Source: an uncultured Selenomonas sp.
GTDB taxonomy: Bacteria > Bacillota > Negativicutes > Selenomonadales > Selenomonadaceae
DNA length: 64,000 nucleotides
Assembly (NCBI GenBank): GCA_947167105.1
Contig: CAMVGU010000004.1
Span: 62,001-126,000 of the forward strand
Direction of reading: 5' to 3'
Positions 35,028 through 44,781 of the stretch are shown one piece after another (positions within the stretch are counted from its first letter, which is position 1; each line of letters starts with the position of its first letter). Both the position numbers and the translations under genes were made by a program. Below the pieces are notes generated by a model. It ran no database searches. It worked only from the letters and a program-made list of their open reading frames with translations, and was not told where the DNA came from.

Positions 35028-38000
35028 TTATTTACCTGCCAGCTTCTTGTAGCCTTCATAGCGAGCCTGGGCATCGCGCTGGGTCTTCTCGAAGAGTGCT
35101 TCTGCGGCCTCCGGGAAGGAACGCTTCAGGTTTATATAGCGGTTCTCGCCCATCAGGAATTCCTGGAACTTGCCGAAATCCGGCTCCTTGGAATCAAGGC
35201 TGAAGGGGTTCTTGTCCGTCCCCACCAGATCCGGATTATAGCGGAAGTTTGCCCAGTAGCCGCATTCGACAGCCAGCTTGCCTTCCAGCTGGCTGCAGCC
35301 CATGCCCTTGCGGATGCCGTGGTTGATGCAGGGCGCATAAGCGATGATAAGGGACGGGCCATGATAGGCTTCGGCCTCGGAGATGGCTTTCAGCACCTGG
35401 TTCTGGTCGGCGCCCATATCCACCTGTGCCACGTAGACATAGCCATAAGTCATGGCCATCATGCCAAGATCTTTCTTCTTGGTTTTCTTGCCGGAGGCAG
35501 CGAACTGGGCAATGGCTGCGGCGGGCGTAGCCTTGGAAGCCTGGCCGCCGGTGTTGGAATAGACCTCGGTATCGAACACGAAGACATTGACATCCTCGCC
35601 GGAGGCGAGCACATGGTCAACGCCGCCGTAGCCGATATCGTAGGACCAGCCGTCGCCGCCCAGAATCCACTGGGAACGCTTCACGAAATACTGCTTCTGG
35701 CCGTAAATCTTCTCCAGCAGTTCATCAGAGCCTTTCTCAGCCGCCAGCAGGGACTCCAGCTTCTCCGCACGCTCACGGGTGCCTTCGCCGTCCATCATAT
35801 GCTCGACCCAGTCCTTCATGGCAGCCTGCAAATCAGCGCTGCCCTTGCCGGCCTCGAGGGCTGCCTGCATATCAGCCGCCAGGGACTCCCGCACGGCCTT
35901 CGTGCCAAGGAACATGCCCAGACCGAACTCGGCATTGTCCTCGAACAGGGAATTTGCCCAGGCTGGGCCATGGCCCTTCGCGTTCTTCGTGTAGGGCATG
36001 GCGGGAGCGCTGCCGCCCCAGATGGAGGAGCAGCCCGTAGCGTTTGCCACCATCATGCGGTCACCGAAAAGCTGGGTGATAAGCTTCGCATAGGGAGTCT
36101 CGCCGCAGCCTGCGCAGGCGCCGGAGAACTCAAGCAGCGGCTGCTGGAACTGGGAGCCGGGCACCGTTGTCTTTTTCAGTGTGACCTGCTTGGGAGCAAC
36201 CTGCTTCGGGTTCACGCCGTAATCGAAATAGACCTGCTTGGCCTTGAGAGCATCATCCAGCGGCTTCATTTCGAGGGCCTTCTCGCCCTTCTTTCCAGGG
36301 CAGACCTGGGCGCAGTTGCCGCAGCCCAGGCAGTCCAGCGTGGACACAGCCATGGTGAAGTTGTATTCTTTCAGCGCCGGATTCAGGGGCTTCATGGAGG
36401 ACATGCCCTCGGGAGCTGCCTTAAGCTCTGCCTCCGTCGTCAGGACGGGACGGATGGCAGCATGGGGGCAGACAAAGGAGCACTGATTGCAGCCGATGCA
36501 GTTCTCAGACTTCCAGACCGGCACCTTGATAGCCGTGCCCCGCTTCTCATAGGCAGAGCCGCCCACCGGGAAGGTGCCGTCTGCCATCTCACCGGCGAAC
36601 TTGGAGACAGCCAGCTTGTCGCCCTCCTGACGGTTCATCACGCGCTGAATCTCGGTGATGAACTTCGGCTCGTCGCGCTGAGGCTCGGCCTCGTCGGGAG
36701 CAGTTGCCCAGTCAGCAGGGATCTCGACACGGTGCAGGGCGTTCACGCCCTGATCCACAGCGCCATTGTTCATATCGACAATGTTCTGGCCCTTCTTGCC
36801 GTAGGACTTGACAATGGAATCCTTCAGGTATTCCACTGCCTTCTCAATGGGAATGATATTGGCCAGCTTGAAGAAGCCAGCCTGCATAACCATGTTGAAG
36901 CGGCCGCCCAGACCCAGCTCCTGGGCAATCTTCACGGCATTCACCGTGTAGAATTCAATTTCGTTCTGGGCGATATAGCGCTTCATGTAAGCGGGCAGAT
37001 GCTTCGAGAGTTCCTCATCGCTCCAGACCGTATTGAGCAGGAACTTGCCGCCCTTCTTCAAGCCCGCCAGCAGGTCATAGCTGAAGACATAGGACTGCTG
37101 TGAGCAGGAAATGAAGTCTGCACGGTTGATGAGGTAAGGGCTGGTGATAGGCAGCTTGCCGAAGCGCAGATGGCTCATGGTGATGCCGCCGGACTTCTTG
37201 GAGTCATAGGCAAAGTAAGCCTGTGCGTACATATCGGTCTTGTCGCCGATAATCTTGATGGCCTGCTTATTCGCGCCCACTGTGCCGTCAGAGCCGAGAC
37301 CCCAGAACTTGCAGGCGGTGGTGCCTTCCGGCGTCAGGTTCACCTCAGAATTCACCGGTGCCAGGCTGAGCCCGGTCACGTCATCCTCGATGCCAATGGT
37401 GAAGTTGTCCAGCGGTGCATCTTTCTTCAGGTTCTCGAAGACTGCGAAAATCTGATCCGGCGTCGTATCCTTGCCGCCCAGGCCGTAACGGCCGCCCACG
37501 ATGACAGGATTAAGGTCGGAACTATAGAAGGCCGTCTTGACATCGAGATAGAGGGGCTCACCCAGGGCACCCGGCTCCTTCGTGCGGTCAAGCACAGCGA
37601 CCTTCTGCACGGTCTTCGGCAGGAACTTGAAGAAGTGCTCCAGAGAGAAGGGGCGGTAGAGATGGACAGACAGGAGGCCCACCTTCTCGCCGTTCTTGTT
37701 CAAATAATCCACGACTTCCTGGGTGGCATCGCAGACCGAACCCATGGCAATGATGATGCGCTCCGCATCCTTGGCACCGTAATAATCGAACAGATGATGC
37801 TCACGGCCCGTAATCTTCGCCAGCTCTGCGAAGGCTTCCTCCACCAGCTCAGGAATTGCCTCATAATACTTATTGACGGCCTCGCGCTCCTGGAAATAAA
37901 CATCCGGGTTCTGGGCAGTACCGCGAATTACGGGAGCATCAGGATTCAGGGCGCGCTCACGGAAGTCTTTCACCGCATCCTTGTCCAGGAGTTTCTCCAG

Positions 38001-38570
38001 ATCGGCAAAGTCAATGACTTCCACTTTCTGGATTTCATGGGAGGTGCGGAATCCGTCAAAGAAATTGATAAACGGCACACGGCCCTTGATGGCAACCAGA
38101 TGAGCCGCTGCAGCCAGATCCATGACCTCCTGCACGCTGCCCTCGCAGAGCATAGCGCAGCCGGTCTGGCGGGCAGCCATCACGTCCTGATGGTCGCCGA
38201 AGATATTCAGGGATGAAGCAGCCAGGGCGCGGGCACTCACGTGGAATACCCCCGGCAGGAGTTCGCCTGCGACCTTGTACAGATTCGGAATCATCAGCAG
38301 GAAGCCCTGGGAGGCCGTATAGGTCGTCGTGAGAGCGCCGGCCTGCAGGGAGCCATGCACAGCACCGGCCGCGCCTGCCTCGGACTGCATCTCCACCAGC
38401 TTAACCTTCTGGCCAAAGATGTTCTTCATGCCCTTGGCAGCCCAGTCATCCACATGCTCTGCCATCGGAGATGAAGGCGTAATCGGATAGATTGCGGCCA
38501 CATCCGTGAAGGCATAGGACACATAGGCGGCAGCCTCGTTGCCATCCATGGTTTTCATTTTTTTGCTCAT
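35028..38570 (-). CDS. nifJ: Pyruvate:ferredoxin (flavodoxin) oxidoreductase
   Basis: One-piece PFOR of 1180 aa. It decarboxylates pyruvate to acetyl-CoA and CO2, passing electrons to ferredoxin, the central anaerobic energy step. Domain order from the N-terminus: pyrimidine-binding domain (AYVSYAFTDVAAIYPITPSS), transketolase-like domain II, a gamma domain, a two-[4Fe-4S] ferredoxin domain (CIGCNQCSFVCPHA and CLGCGNCAQVCPG), then the TPP domain with GDGWSYDIGYGG and SNTGGQ, plus the proximal-cluster Cys in CAGCGETPY. The start has GAGGGGAG upstream. It is a single-gene transcript. Confidence 0.96.
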   Translation of the reverse strand: MSKKMKTMDGNEAAAYVSYAFTDVAAIYPITPSSPMAEHVDDWAAKGMKNIFGQKVKLVEMQSEAGAAGAVHGSLQAGALTTTYTASQGFLLMIPNLYKVAGELLPGVFHVSARALAASSLNIFGDHQDVMAARQTGCAMLCEGSVQEVMDLAAAAHLVAIKGRVPFINFFDGFRTSHEIQKVEVIDFADLEKLLDKDAVKDFRERALNPDAPVIRGTAQNPDVYFQEREAVNKYYEAIPELVEEAFAELAKITGREHHLFDYYGAKDAERIIIAMGSVCDATQEVVDYLNKNGEKVGLLSVHLYRPFSLEHFFKFLPKTVQKVAVLDRTKEPGALGEPLYLDVKTAFYSSDLNPVIVGGRYGLGGKDTTPDQIFAVFENLKKDAPLDNFTIGIEDDVTGLSLAPVNSEVNLTPEGTTACKFWGLGSDGTVGANKQAIKIIGDKTDMYAQAYFAYDSKKSGGITMSHLRFGKLPITSPYLINRADFISCSQQSYVFSYDLLAGLKKGGKFLLNTVWSDEELSKHLPAYMKRYIAQNEIEFYTVNAVKIAQELGLGGRFNMVMQAGFFKLANIIPIEKAVEYLKDSIVKSYGKKGQNIVDMNNGAVDQGVNALHRVEIPADWATAPDEAEPQRDEPKFITEIQRVMNRQEGDKLAVSKFAGEMADGTFPVGGSAYEKRGTAIKVPVWKSENCIGCNQCSFVCPHAAIRPVLTTEAELKAAPEGMSSMKPLNPALKEYNFTMAVSTLDCLGCGNCAQVCPGKKGEKALEMKPLDDALKAKQVYFDYGVNPKQVAPKQVTLKKTTVPGSQFQQPLLEFSGACAGCGETPYAKLITQLFGDRMMVANATGCSSIWGGSAPAMPYTKNAKGHGPAWANSLFEDNAEFGLGMFLGTKAVRESLAADMQAALEAGKGSADLQAAMKDWVEHMMDGEGTRERAEKLESLLAAEKGSDELLEKIYGQKQYFVKRSQWILGGDGWSYDIGYGGVDHVLASGEDVNVFVFDTEVYSNTGGQASKATPAAAIAQFAASGKKTKKKDLGMMAMTYGYVYVAQVDMGADQNQVLKAISEAEAYHGPSLIIAYAPCINHGIRKGMGCSQLEGKLAVECGYWANFRYNPDLVGTDKNPFSLDSKEPDFGKFQEFLMGENRYINLKRSFPEAAEALFEKTQRDAQARYEGYKKLAGK

Positions 38571-38653
38571 GTTTCGCTTGCTCCCCTCTTGAACTACACA
38601 GATACATTAACCGTGCACAATACTGCTCAAACAGCTTCAATGACACATCATAT

Positions 38654-38682
38654 ATTATACAACTAAAAAAAACACTTGTAAA
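38654..38682 (-). promoter_or_regulatory. Promoter of the pyruvate oxidoreductase gene
   Basis: On the minus strand TTTACA (38677-38682), a 17-bp spacer with an eight-T run and TATAAT (38654-38659). The leader is about 75 nt. Confidence 0.8.
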
Positions 38683-38705
38683 CAATAGCAAGACCTGGAT
38701 TTGCC

Positions 38706-38740
38706 CGGAAAAAAGGCCGGCACCGCCCGGTACCAGCCTT
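38706..38740 (-). terminator. Terminator of the amino acid permease gene
   Basis: On the minus strand AAGGCTGGTACC pairs with GGTGCCGGCCTT (12 bp, two G-U) over a GGGC loop, followed by TTTTTTCC. Confidence 0.9.
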
Positions 38741-38767
38741 CGATGCTATATGTTTTTCCCGAAATAG

Positions 38768-40186
38768 TCAAATATTCGCCGCACTTGTGTCATTTTCCTT
38801 TGCCAGCTCTGCCTGACCCTCGTGGCTATGCACCCGGCCATAGAGGAAATACACCATCATGCCCAACGCGCTCCAGACCCAGAAACGCTCCCAGGTCATC
38901 GGGGATAAATTATACATGATATAGCCGCAGGAGAGAATCGCCAGGGCACCTGTCACATAAATAGCAGGGCAGCGGAAGGGACGCGGCGCCTCGGGATAGC
39001 GGCGGCGCATCACCATCGCCCCGACAGCCGAAACTATAAAGGCGAACAGGGTGCCGACGGAGCACATCTCTGCCACCACATTGATGGGCGTGAAACCTGA
39101 CACCAGCGCCACGGCCAGACCGACAATGATGGTAATGCGGTGGGGGGTTGCAAAGCGCGGGTGGATTTTGCAGACAGCCTGCGGGATCAGCCCGTCACGG
39201 CTCATGGCAAAAAACGCACGGGTCTGGGCGTACATCATCACCAGGAGCACGGTGGTAAGTCCGGCAATCGCTCCCGTGCCCACCAGCGCCGAGCCGAAGC
39301 GGTAGCCCAGCTCACGCAGCACAAAGGCCACAGGCTCCGCGTTGTCAAGCTGCGTATAGGACATATTGCCCGTCATCACCGCTGTCACGCCCACATACAG
39401 CACAGTGCAGATAAGCAGGGAGCCGATGATGCCCAGGGGCATATCCCTGGCAGGACTTTTCGTCTCCTCCGCCGCTGCCGCTATGGAGTCCACCCCCAGG
39501 TAGGCGAAGAAAATGACCGCCGCCCCCGCCGAGACGCCTGCCCAGCCAAAGGGCAGGAAAGGCTCCCAATTCGCGGTATCCACGGAGGGGCCCGCCAAAA
39601 ACAGGAAAATGAAGATGGCAAGGAGCTTTACCGCCACCAGCGCCTTATTCACCGTTACGCTTTCATGCACCCCGCGTATCAGGAGCAGGGACAGGAACAG
39701 GGTAATCAGCACGGCCGGCAGATTCACAAGGCCGCCATCCGCCGGTACTGCTGTCAAAGCTTGGGGCAAGTTCACTCCCGCCGAGCGCAGCAGGCCCACC
39801 ACGTAGGCCGACCAGCCCCCTGCCACCGCACTGGCACCCACCGAATACTCAAGCACCAGGTTCCAGCCCACAAGCCAGGCCCAGAACTCCCCCAGGGCCG
39901 TGTAAGCGTAAGCATAGGCGCTGCCCGCCACTGGCACCATCGCAGCCAGCTCCGAATACACCAGGCTCACAAAGGCGCAGGTAATGCTCGCCAGCAGAAA
40001 GGACAGCATCAGTGCAGGGCCTGCGTACTTGGCAGCGGCCACCCCCGTCAAAACAAAGATGCCGGTACCGACAATAACGCCAATTCCCAGCAAGGTCACA
40101 TCCAGGGCACCCATCGCTTTTTTCAGCGGCGTGCGCTTCGCATCCGCCTGATAAGTCACAATGCTCTTCCTGCGAAATATCCCCAC
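38768..40186 (-). CDS. APC-family amino acid permease
   Basis: Secondary amino acid transporter, 472 aa with 12 or more hydrophobic segments. The APC signature near TM1 is LGIGVIVGTGIFVLTGVAA, with SFLLASITCAFVSLVYSELAA in TM2 and FFAYLGVDSIAAAAEETKSPARD at TM6. The short hydrophilic N-terminus and LKKAMGALD start resemble YfnA/CAT-type cationic or broad amino acid carriers. Substrate not determined. Single gene with its own terminator. Confidence 0.85.
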   Translation of the reverse strand: MGIFRRKSIVTYQADAKRTPLKKAMGALDVTLLGIGVIVGTGIFVLTGVAAAKYAGPALMLSFLLASITCAFVSLVYSELAAMVPVAGSAYAYAYTALGEFWAWLVGWNLVLEYSVGASAVAGGWSAYVVGLLRSAGVNLPQALTAVPADGGLVNLPAVLITLFLSLLLIRGVHESVTVNKALVAVKLLAIFIFLFLAGPSVDTANWEPFLPFGWAGVSAGAAVIFFAYLGVDSIAAAAEETKSPARDMPLGIIGSLLICTVLYVGVTAVMTGNMSYTQLDNAEPVAFVLRELGYRFGSALVGTGAIAGLTTVLLVMMYAQTRAFFAMSRDGLIPQAVCKIHPRFATPHRITIIVGLAVALVSGFTPINVVAEMCSVGTLFAFIVSAVGAMVMRRRYPEAPRPFRCPAIYVTGALAILSCGYIMYNLSPMTWERFWVWSALGMMVYFLYGRVHSHEGQAELAKENDTSAANI

Positions 40187-40292
40187 TCATATCACTCCTG
40201 TTTATGCTTGCTTTTGCTTGAACAACACCAAGCAGTATAACACATTTACGGGAGAATAAAAAGACGGGAAATGCTGAATGTGCTGCCAGCGA

Positions 40293-40353
40293 ACCTCATC
40301 CACCGCTACGCGGTCCCCCTTCCCCAGAGGGGAAGGCTTTTTCGCCAATGAGT
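40293..40353 (+). repeat. Dispersed hairpin repeat, copy 3
   Basis: Core ACCTCATCC, hairpin ACCGC-TAC-GCGGT, then CCTTCCCC-AGA-GGGGAAGG followed by CTTTTTCG and ending CCAATGAGT. The left TATACTC end is not recognisable. It lies upstream of the ThiT-like gene, between divergently oriented genes. Confidence 0.75.
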
Positions 40354-40426
40354 AAAAAGCCTGTGGATTTTCTTCTTGATTATTGCTAAAATGAATCTCA
40401 TATCAAACGAAAGGAAACATCGAAAT

Positions 40427-41032
40427 ATGGAAGCACTTTTTAGCCACCCGGCCAGCGGCTTTGCCCTCCTGGGACTGCTCCTGCTGATTGGCGCGGGCCT
40501 GTATCTTAGGCGCGTCAAACTGACGACCCATATCCTCATCCATATTGCACTGATGCTTGCCCTGAGCATCATCCTGCAGCAGCTCCGTCTTTTCCACCTG
40601 CCCCAGGGCGGCGCCGTTACCCTCGGCGCCATGGTGCCGCTGCTCCTGCTCTCCTGGCGCTACGGGCCGGGCATCGGCGCCCTGTCCGGTTTCCTGTACG
40701 GCATGATCAATCTGCTGCTGGACCCCTTTATCCTGCACCCCGTACAGGTACTGTTTGACTATCCGTTGCCCCTTATGGCCATGGGACTGGCTGGCCTGTT
40801 CCCCAAACGGATATACCTTGCAGCTGCGCTGGCTTTTACGGGACGCTTTCTCTGCCATTTCATTTCCGGCCTTGTCTTTTTCGGCTCCTATGCCCCCGAG
40901 GGCATGTCCCCCGCAATCTATTCCCTGACACTGAACGGCAGCTTCATGCTGACCGAATTCCTGATTTGCTGCGTAGTCCTGAAGTTCCTGCCCGTACAGC
41001 GCCTCCTTGCCGCCATGCAGGGAGAGCATTGA
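40427..41032 (+). CDS. thiT: ThiT-like thiamine transporter S component (ECF type)
   Basis: 201-aa membrane protein with six hydrophobic segments. It matches ThiT, the thiamine-binding S component that docks on the shared EcfA-A'-T module. Diagnostic segments are WRYGPGIGALSGFLYGMINLLLDP, HPVQVLFDYPLPLMAMGLAG and HFISGLVFFGSYAPEGMSP. The ATG at 40427 (MEALFSHP) with AAAGGA upstream is chosen over the frame opening at 40376. No TPP riboswitch is seen upstream. The ECF module must be encoded elsewhere. Confidence 0.85.
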   Translation: MEALFSHPASGFALLGLLLLIGAGLYLRRVKLTTHILIHIALMLALSIILQQLRLFHLPQGGAVTLGAMVPLLLLSWRYGPGIGALSGFLYGMINLLLDPFILHPVQVLFDYPLPLMAMGLAGLFPKRIYLAAALAFTGRFLCHFISGLVFFGSYAPEGMSPAIYSLTLNGSFMLTEFLICCVVLKFLPVQRLLAAMQGEH

Positions 41033-41048
41033 TGGGCAAGAGCTTCAG

Positions 41049-41109
41049 ACCTCATCCGTCAGCCTTCGGCTGCCACCTTCCCCAGAGGGGAAGGCTTTTT
41101 CGTCAATAG
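41049..41109 (+). repeat. Dispersed hairpin repeat, copy 4
   Basis: ACCTCATCC, then CAGCC-TTC-GGCTG in place of the first hairpin of the other copies (both strands of the stem changed, pairing kept), then CCTTCCCC-AGA-GGGGAAGG, CTTTTTCGTCAAT. It directly follows the ThiT-like gene and probably terminates it. Confidence 0.8.
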
Positions 41110-41154
41110 CAAGGCCCTCCCCTGCCGTCAGGCATGAGAGGGCCTTGCTTCTTT
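41109..41154. terminator. Hairpin between thiT-like gene and argH
   Basis: The perfect 11-bp stem GCAAGGCCCTC/GAGGGCCTTGC is followed rightward by TTCTTT. On the minus strand, after argH, the U-tract is poor. Confidence 0.6.
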
Positions 41155-41157
41155 AAT

Positions 41158-42582
41158 TTACACCTTGATTTGCTTTTCTGCCAGCTCCTGCTGCAATTTC
41201 TGCTCGCTGTCCAGCAGCTTCCGGGCTGCGGAGAGCTGCCGCTGCACCTGCTCGTAGGAGGTGCCGCCCAGGGAGTTGCGGTTTTTCACGCAGGTTTCCG
41301 GGCTGATGGCATCGTATATATCCCGGTCAAAGAGGGGCGAGAGCCTCTGATATTCCTCCAGTGTCATATCCTGGAGATAGATGCCCCTGGCCAGGCAGTC
41401 ATGCACGGCCTGGCCTGAAACGGCGTGGGCCTGACGGAAGGGCAGGCCCTTCTTCACCAGATAGTCAGCCAGGTCGGTGGCGTTGGAGAAATCCTCCGTC
41501 ACGGCCCGCTTCATTACATCCTGCTTAACTTTCATGCCCCGCACCAGCCGGGCGTAGACCTCCAGGCTGAATTTCACCGTGTCGATGGCATCAAAGATGC
41601 CCTCTTTATCCTCCTGCAAGTCCTTGTTATAGGCCAGGGGCAGGCCCTTCACCGTCGTGAGCATGGCCATCAGATGGCCAATAACACGGCCTGTCTTGCC
41701 CCGCACCAGCTCGGAGACATCCGGGTTCTTCTTCTGGGGCATCATGGAGGAGCCGGTGCAATGGGCATCGTCAAGCTCCACAAAGGAGAATTCCCTGGAG
41801 CACCAGAGGATAGTTTCTTCCGACAGGCGGGAGAGATGCACCATCAGGATGCTGGCCGCCGCCAGAAATTCCATGATATAGTCACGGTCGCTGACCGCAT
41901 CCAGGGAATTGCCGTAAATCTGCTCAAAATCGAGATGGGCGGCCACGAACTCCCTGTCTATGGGGAAGGTGGTGCCTGCCAGCGCCCCCGCTCCCAGGGG
42001 CATGATATCCGCCCGGCGGTAGACCCCCCTGAAACGCTCAAAATCCCTGGCCAGCATGCCGAAGTACGCCAGCAGATGGTGGGCGAACAAGATGGGCTGG
42101 GCCCGCTGCAGATGGGTGTAGCCCGGCATGACTACCTCCCGGTTCTTTGCCGCCGTTTCTGCCAGCGCCTGCTGCAGATTGCAGATGGCCTCCATGACCT
42201 CCACCGTCCGGCGGCGCACATACATATGGGTATCCAGCGCCACCTGGTCATTGCGGCTGCGGGCGGTGTGCAGACGCCCTCCCGCCTCGCCTATGCTCTC
42301 GGTCAGGCGCTTCTCGATGTTCATATGTATGTCTTCCAGATCCACCGAGAAGTCGAATTCCCCTTCCTCGATCTGCAGCAGAATGTCATGGAGCCCCTGG
42401 ATAATGGCCTCCTTGTCCTCCTCAGAGATAATGCCGCATTTGGCCAGCATCTTCGCATGGGCAATGCTGCCCGCGACGTCCTCACGGTACATGCGCTTGT
42501 CAAAGCCGATGGAGGCCTGGAATTCATTGATCATCTCGTCGGTGCTTTTCTCAAAGCGCCCGCCCCACATCTGCTCCGCCAT
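41158..42582 (-). CDS. argH: Argininosuccinate lyase
   Basis: Splits argininosuccinate to arginine and fumarate, the last step of arginine synthesis. 474 aa, fumarase/aspartase superfamily. Start [12 protein letters not shown] is typical; GGRLHTARSRNDQVALD and the catalytic-loop signature GSSMMPQKKNPD are intact. The ATG shares one base with the argG stop (TAATG). It is the last gene of the seven-gene operon. Confidence 0.97.
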   Translation of the reverse strand: MAEQMWGGRFEKSTDEMINEFQASIGFDKRMYREDVAGSIAHAKMLAKCGIISEEDKEAIIQGLHDILLQIEEGEFDFSVDLEDIHMNIEKRLTESIGEAGGRLHTARSRNDQVALDTHMYVRRRTVEVMEAICNLQQALAETAAKNREVVMPGYTHLQRAQPILFAHHLLAYFGMLARDFERFRGVYRRADIMPLGAGALAGTTFPIDREFVAAHLDFEQIYGNSLDAVSDRDYIMEFLAAASILMVHLSRLSEETILWCSREFSFVELDDAHCTGSSMMPQKKNPDVSELVRGKTGRVIGHLMAMLTTVKGLPLAYNKDLQEDKEGIFDAIDTVKFSLEVYARLVRGMKVKQDVMKRAVTEDFSNATDLADYLVKKGLPFRQAHAVSGQAVHDCLARGIYLQDMTLEEYQRLSPLFDRDIYDAISPETCVKNRNSLGGTSYEQVQRQLSAARKLLDSEQKLQQELAEKQIKV

Positions 42583-43808
42583 TATTTGCTCTCCTTGGCG
42601 GTTCTCTGCTGCATCAGGGCCCGTACCTTGAGGGGCAGGCCGAACAGATTGATAAAGCCGGTGGCATCCGCCTGGTTGTACACATCATCATGCTCAAAGG
42701 TCACGAATTCCTGGCTGTACAGGGAATAGGGGGAGGTGGAGCCTGCGGAAATGATATTGCCCTTGTAGAGCTTCAGCTTCACGGAGCCGGTCACAGTGCG
42801 CTGGGTGCTGTCAACGAAGGCAGCCAGGGCCTCCCGCAGCTGGCAGAACCACATGCCGTCATAGACCAGCTCGCCATAGCGGATGGCCAGCCCCTCCTTG
42901 TAGTGCAGGGTGGCACGGTCAAGGCAGAGATATTCCAGCTCACGGTGGGCATAGTACAGGATGGAGCCGCCCGGATTCTCATAGACACCGCGGGATTTCA
43001 TGCCCACCAGGCGGTTCTCGCAGATATCCACAATGCCCACGCCATTGCGGGCGCCAATCTCGTTCAGCTTCGTCAAGAGCTCCACTGCCCCCAGCTTCTC
43101 GCCGTTCACCGCCACGGGCCTGCCCTGCTCGAAGTCCACCGTCACATACTCAGGCTTATCCGGCGCCTCCTCCGGTGCCTTGGAAATCAGGAACATGGAA
43201 TTTTTCGGCTCATTGGCAGGGTCCTCAAGGTCAGAGCCTTCATGGGACAGATGCCAGATATTGCGATCCATGCTGTAGGTCTTGTTCTCAGTGGCAACGG
43301 GAATGCCATGCTTCTTGGCGTACTCAATCTCGGAGCTGCGGGAGTCAAGATCCCATTCACGCCAGGGTGCAATAATGGTGAGGTCAGGAGCCAGGGCCTT
43401 CACGGTCAGCTCGAAGCGCACCTGGTCATTGCCCTTGCCGGTGGCGCCGTGGGCAATGGCATCTGCGCCCTCCTGGCGGGCAATCTCCACCAGGCGCTTG
43501 GCAATCAACGGACGGGCGAAGGAAGTTCCCAGCAGGTACTTGCCCTCATAGACGGCATCCGCCTGCAGGGTAGGCCAGACATAATCCACCAGGAATTCCT
43601 CGGTCAGATTGTCGATATAGACCTTGGCAGCCCCGGATTTCAGGGCTTTCTCCCGCACCGGCTCCAGCTCGTCCCCCTGGCCTATATCTATGCAGGCTGC
43701 AATGACCTCGCAGCCGTCATAATTCTCCTTCAGCCAGGGAATGATAACGGAGGTATCAAGCCCGCCGGAATAAGCCAGCACGACTTTCTTAACATTAACC
43801 TTTGCCAT
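42582..43808 (-). CDS. argG: Argininosuccinate synthase
   Basis: Joins citrulline and aspartate using ATP. 408 aa with the PP-loop [17 protein letters not shown] near the N-terminus and [15 protein letters not shown]. The ATG at 43808 has AAGGAG nine bases upstream; an ATG at 43817 directly abuts that site and is rejected. It follows argF by 24 nt. Confidence 0.97.
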   Translation of the reverse strand: MAKVNVKKVVLAYSGGLDTSVIIPWLKENYDGCEVIAACIDIGQGDELEPVREKALKSGAAKVYIDNLTEEFLVDYVWPTLQADAVYEGKYLLGTSFARPLIAKRLVEIARQEGADAIAHGATGKGNDQVRFELTVKALAPDLTIIAPWREWDLDSRSSEIEYAKKHGIPVATENKTYSMDRNIWHLSHEGSDLEDPANEPKNSMFLISKAPEEAPDKPEYVTVDFEQGRPVAVNGEKLGAVELLTKLNEIGARNGVGIVDICENRLVGMKSRGVYENPGGSILYYAHRELEYLCLDRATLHYKEGLAIRYGELVYDGMWFCQLREALAAFVDSTQRTVTGSVKLKLYKGNIISAGSTSPYSLYSQEFVTFEHDDVYNQADATGFINLFGLPLKVRALMQQRTAKESK

Positions 43809-43832
43809 AATAAGCATCTCCTTTTGTATACA

Positions 43833-44762
43833 TCAGCCCATAAGCAGGGCCATAATTGCCTTCTGGGTGTGCAGGCGGTTCTCCGCCTCATCGAAAATAA
43901 CCGGCGCGAACCGCTCGAAAACTTCCTCGGTGATTTCCTCGCCGCGATAAGCCGGCAGGCAGTGCATCACGATGGCCCGCTTGTCCGCGTGGGCAAGCAG
44001 CTTATCATTGACCTGATAAGGCGCAAAAATGCGCTTGCGCTCCTCGTGCTCCGCTTCCTGGCCCATGCTGGCCCAGGTGTCAGTGACTACGATATCCGCA
44101 CCCTTGACAGCCTCCAGGGGGTCAGTCACCAGCGTAATGCTTGCCCCCGTTGCCCTGGCATCTTCCTGGGCCTGCCGGGTCACTTCGGCATCAGGACGGT
44201 AGCCCTCCGGCGTTGCCGCCACGAATTCCATGCCCGCCTTGGCGCAGCCGTACATGAAGGAATTCGTCATGTTATTGCCATCGCCCACATAGGCCATTTT
44301 GAGGCCCTGCAAATTCTTGCCCTTATGCTCCCGGATGGTCAGCAAATCGGTCAGCACCTGACAGGGGTGCAAGAGGTCAGTGAGAGCGTTGATGACGGGA
44401 ATATCAGCATAACGGGCCAATTCCTCCGCGCGGTCATGGCCGTAGGTGCGGATCATAATGCCGTCAAGGTAGCGCGAGAGCACCCTTGCCGTATCCTTGA
44501 TGGGCTCGCCGCGCCCCAGTTGCAAATCCCGGTTCGACAGGAACAGGGCCTGCCCCCCCAGTTGGTACATGCCCGTTTCAAAGGACACCCTGGTACGGGT
44601 GGATGATTTCTCGAAAATCATGCCCAGGGTCTTGCCCTTCAGCAGATGGTGCTCGATACCGGCCTTCTGCTTGGCCTTCAGCTCTGCGGCCAGTGCCAGG
44701 ATTTCCTGCACCTCATCCGCCGACAATTCGTGAATGGATAATAAATCCTTGCCTTTCAGCAT
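43833..44762 (-). CDS. argF: Ornithine carbamoyltransferase
   Basis: Carbamoylates ornithine to citrulline with carbamoyl phosphate from CarAB. 309 aa. The carbamoyl-phosphate loop is FEKSSTRTRVSFE, followed by GRGEPIKDTARVLSRYLDG and the ornithine-side HCLPAYRGEEI, which separates it from PyrB. The ATG at 44762 with GGGGGG upstream is chosen over the frame opening at 44831, inside argD. It is the anabolic type given operon context. Confidence 0.96.
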   Translation of the reverse strand: MLKGKDLLSIHELSADEVQEILALAAELKAKQKAGIEHHLLKGKTLGMIFEKSSTRTRVSFETGMYQLGGQALFLSNRDLQLGRGEPIKDTARVLSRYLDGIMIRTYGHDRAEELARYADIPVINALTDLLHPCQVLTDLLTIREHKGKNLQGLKMAYVGDGNNMTNSFMYGCAKAGMEFVAATPEGYRPDAEVTRQAQEDARATGASITLVTDPLEAVKGADIVVTDTWASMGQEAEHEERKRIFAPYQVNDKLLAHADKRAIVMHCLPAYRGEEITEEVFERFAPVIFDEAENRLHTQKAIMALLMG

Positions 44763-44781
44763 GTTTTGCCCCCCTTTCTGC

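Noticed and set aside
35013-37103. 696-codon open frame on the plus strand opposite the pyruvate oxidoreductase gene
   Set aside because: Antisense shadow of a full-length, motif-complete enzyme; Leu/His/Gly-rich composition, no start signal.
40240-40426. TPP riboswitch before the ThiT-like gene
   Set aside because: No CTGAGA-type thi-box core; the region holds only repeat copy 3 and a ribosome site.
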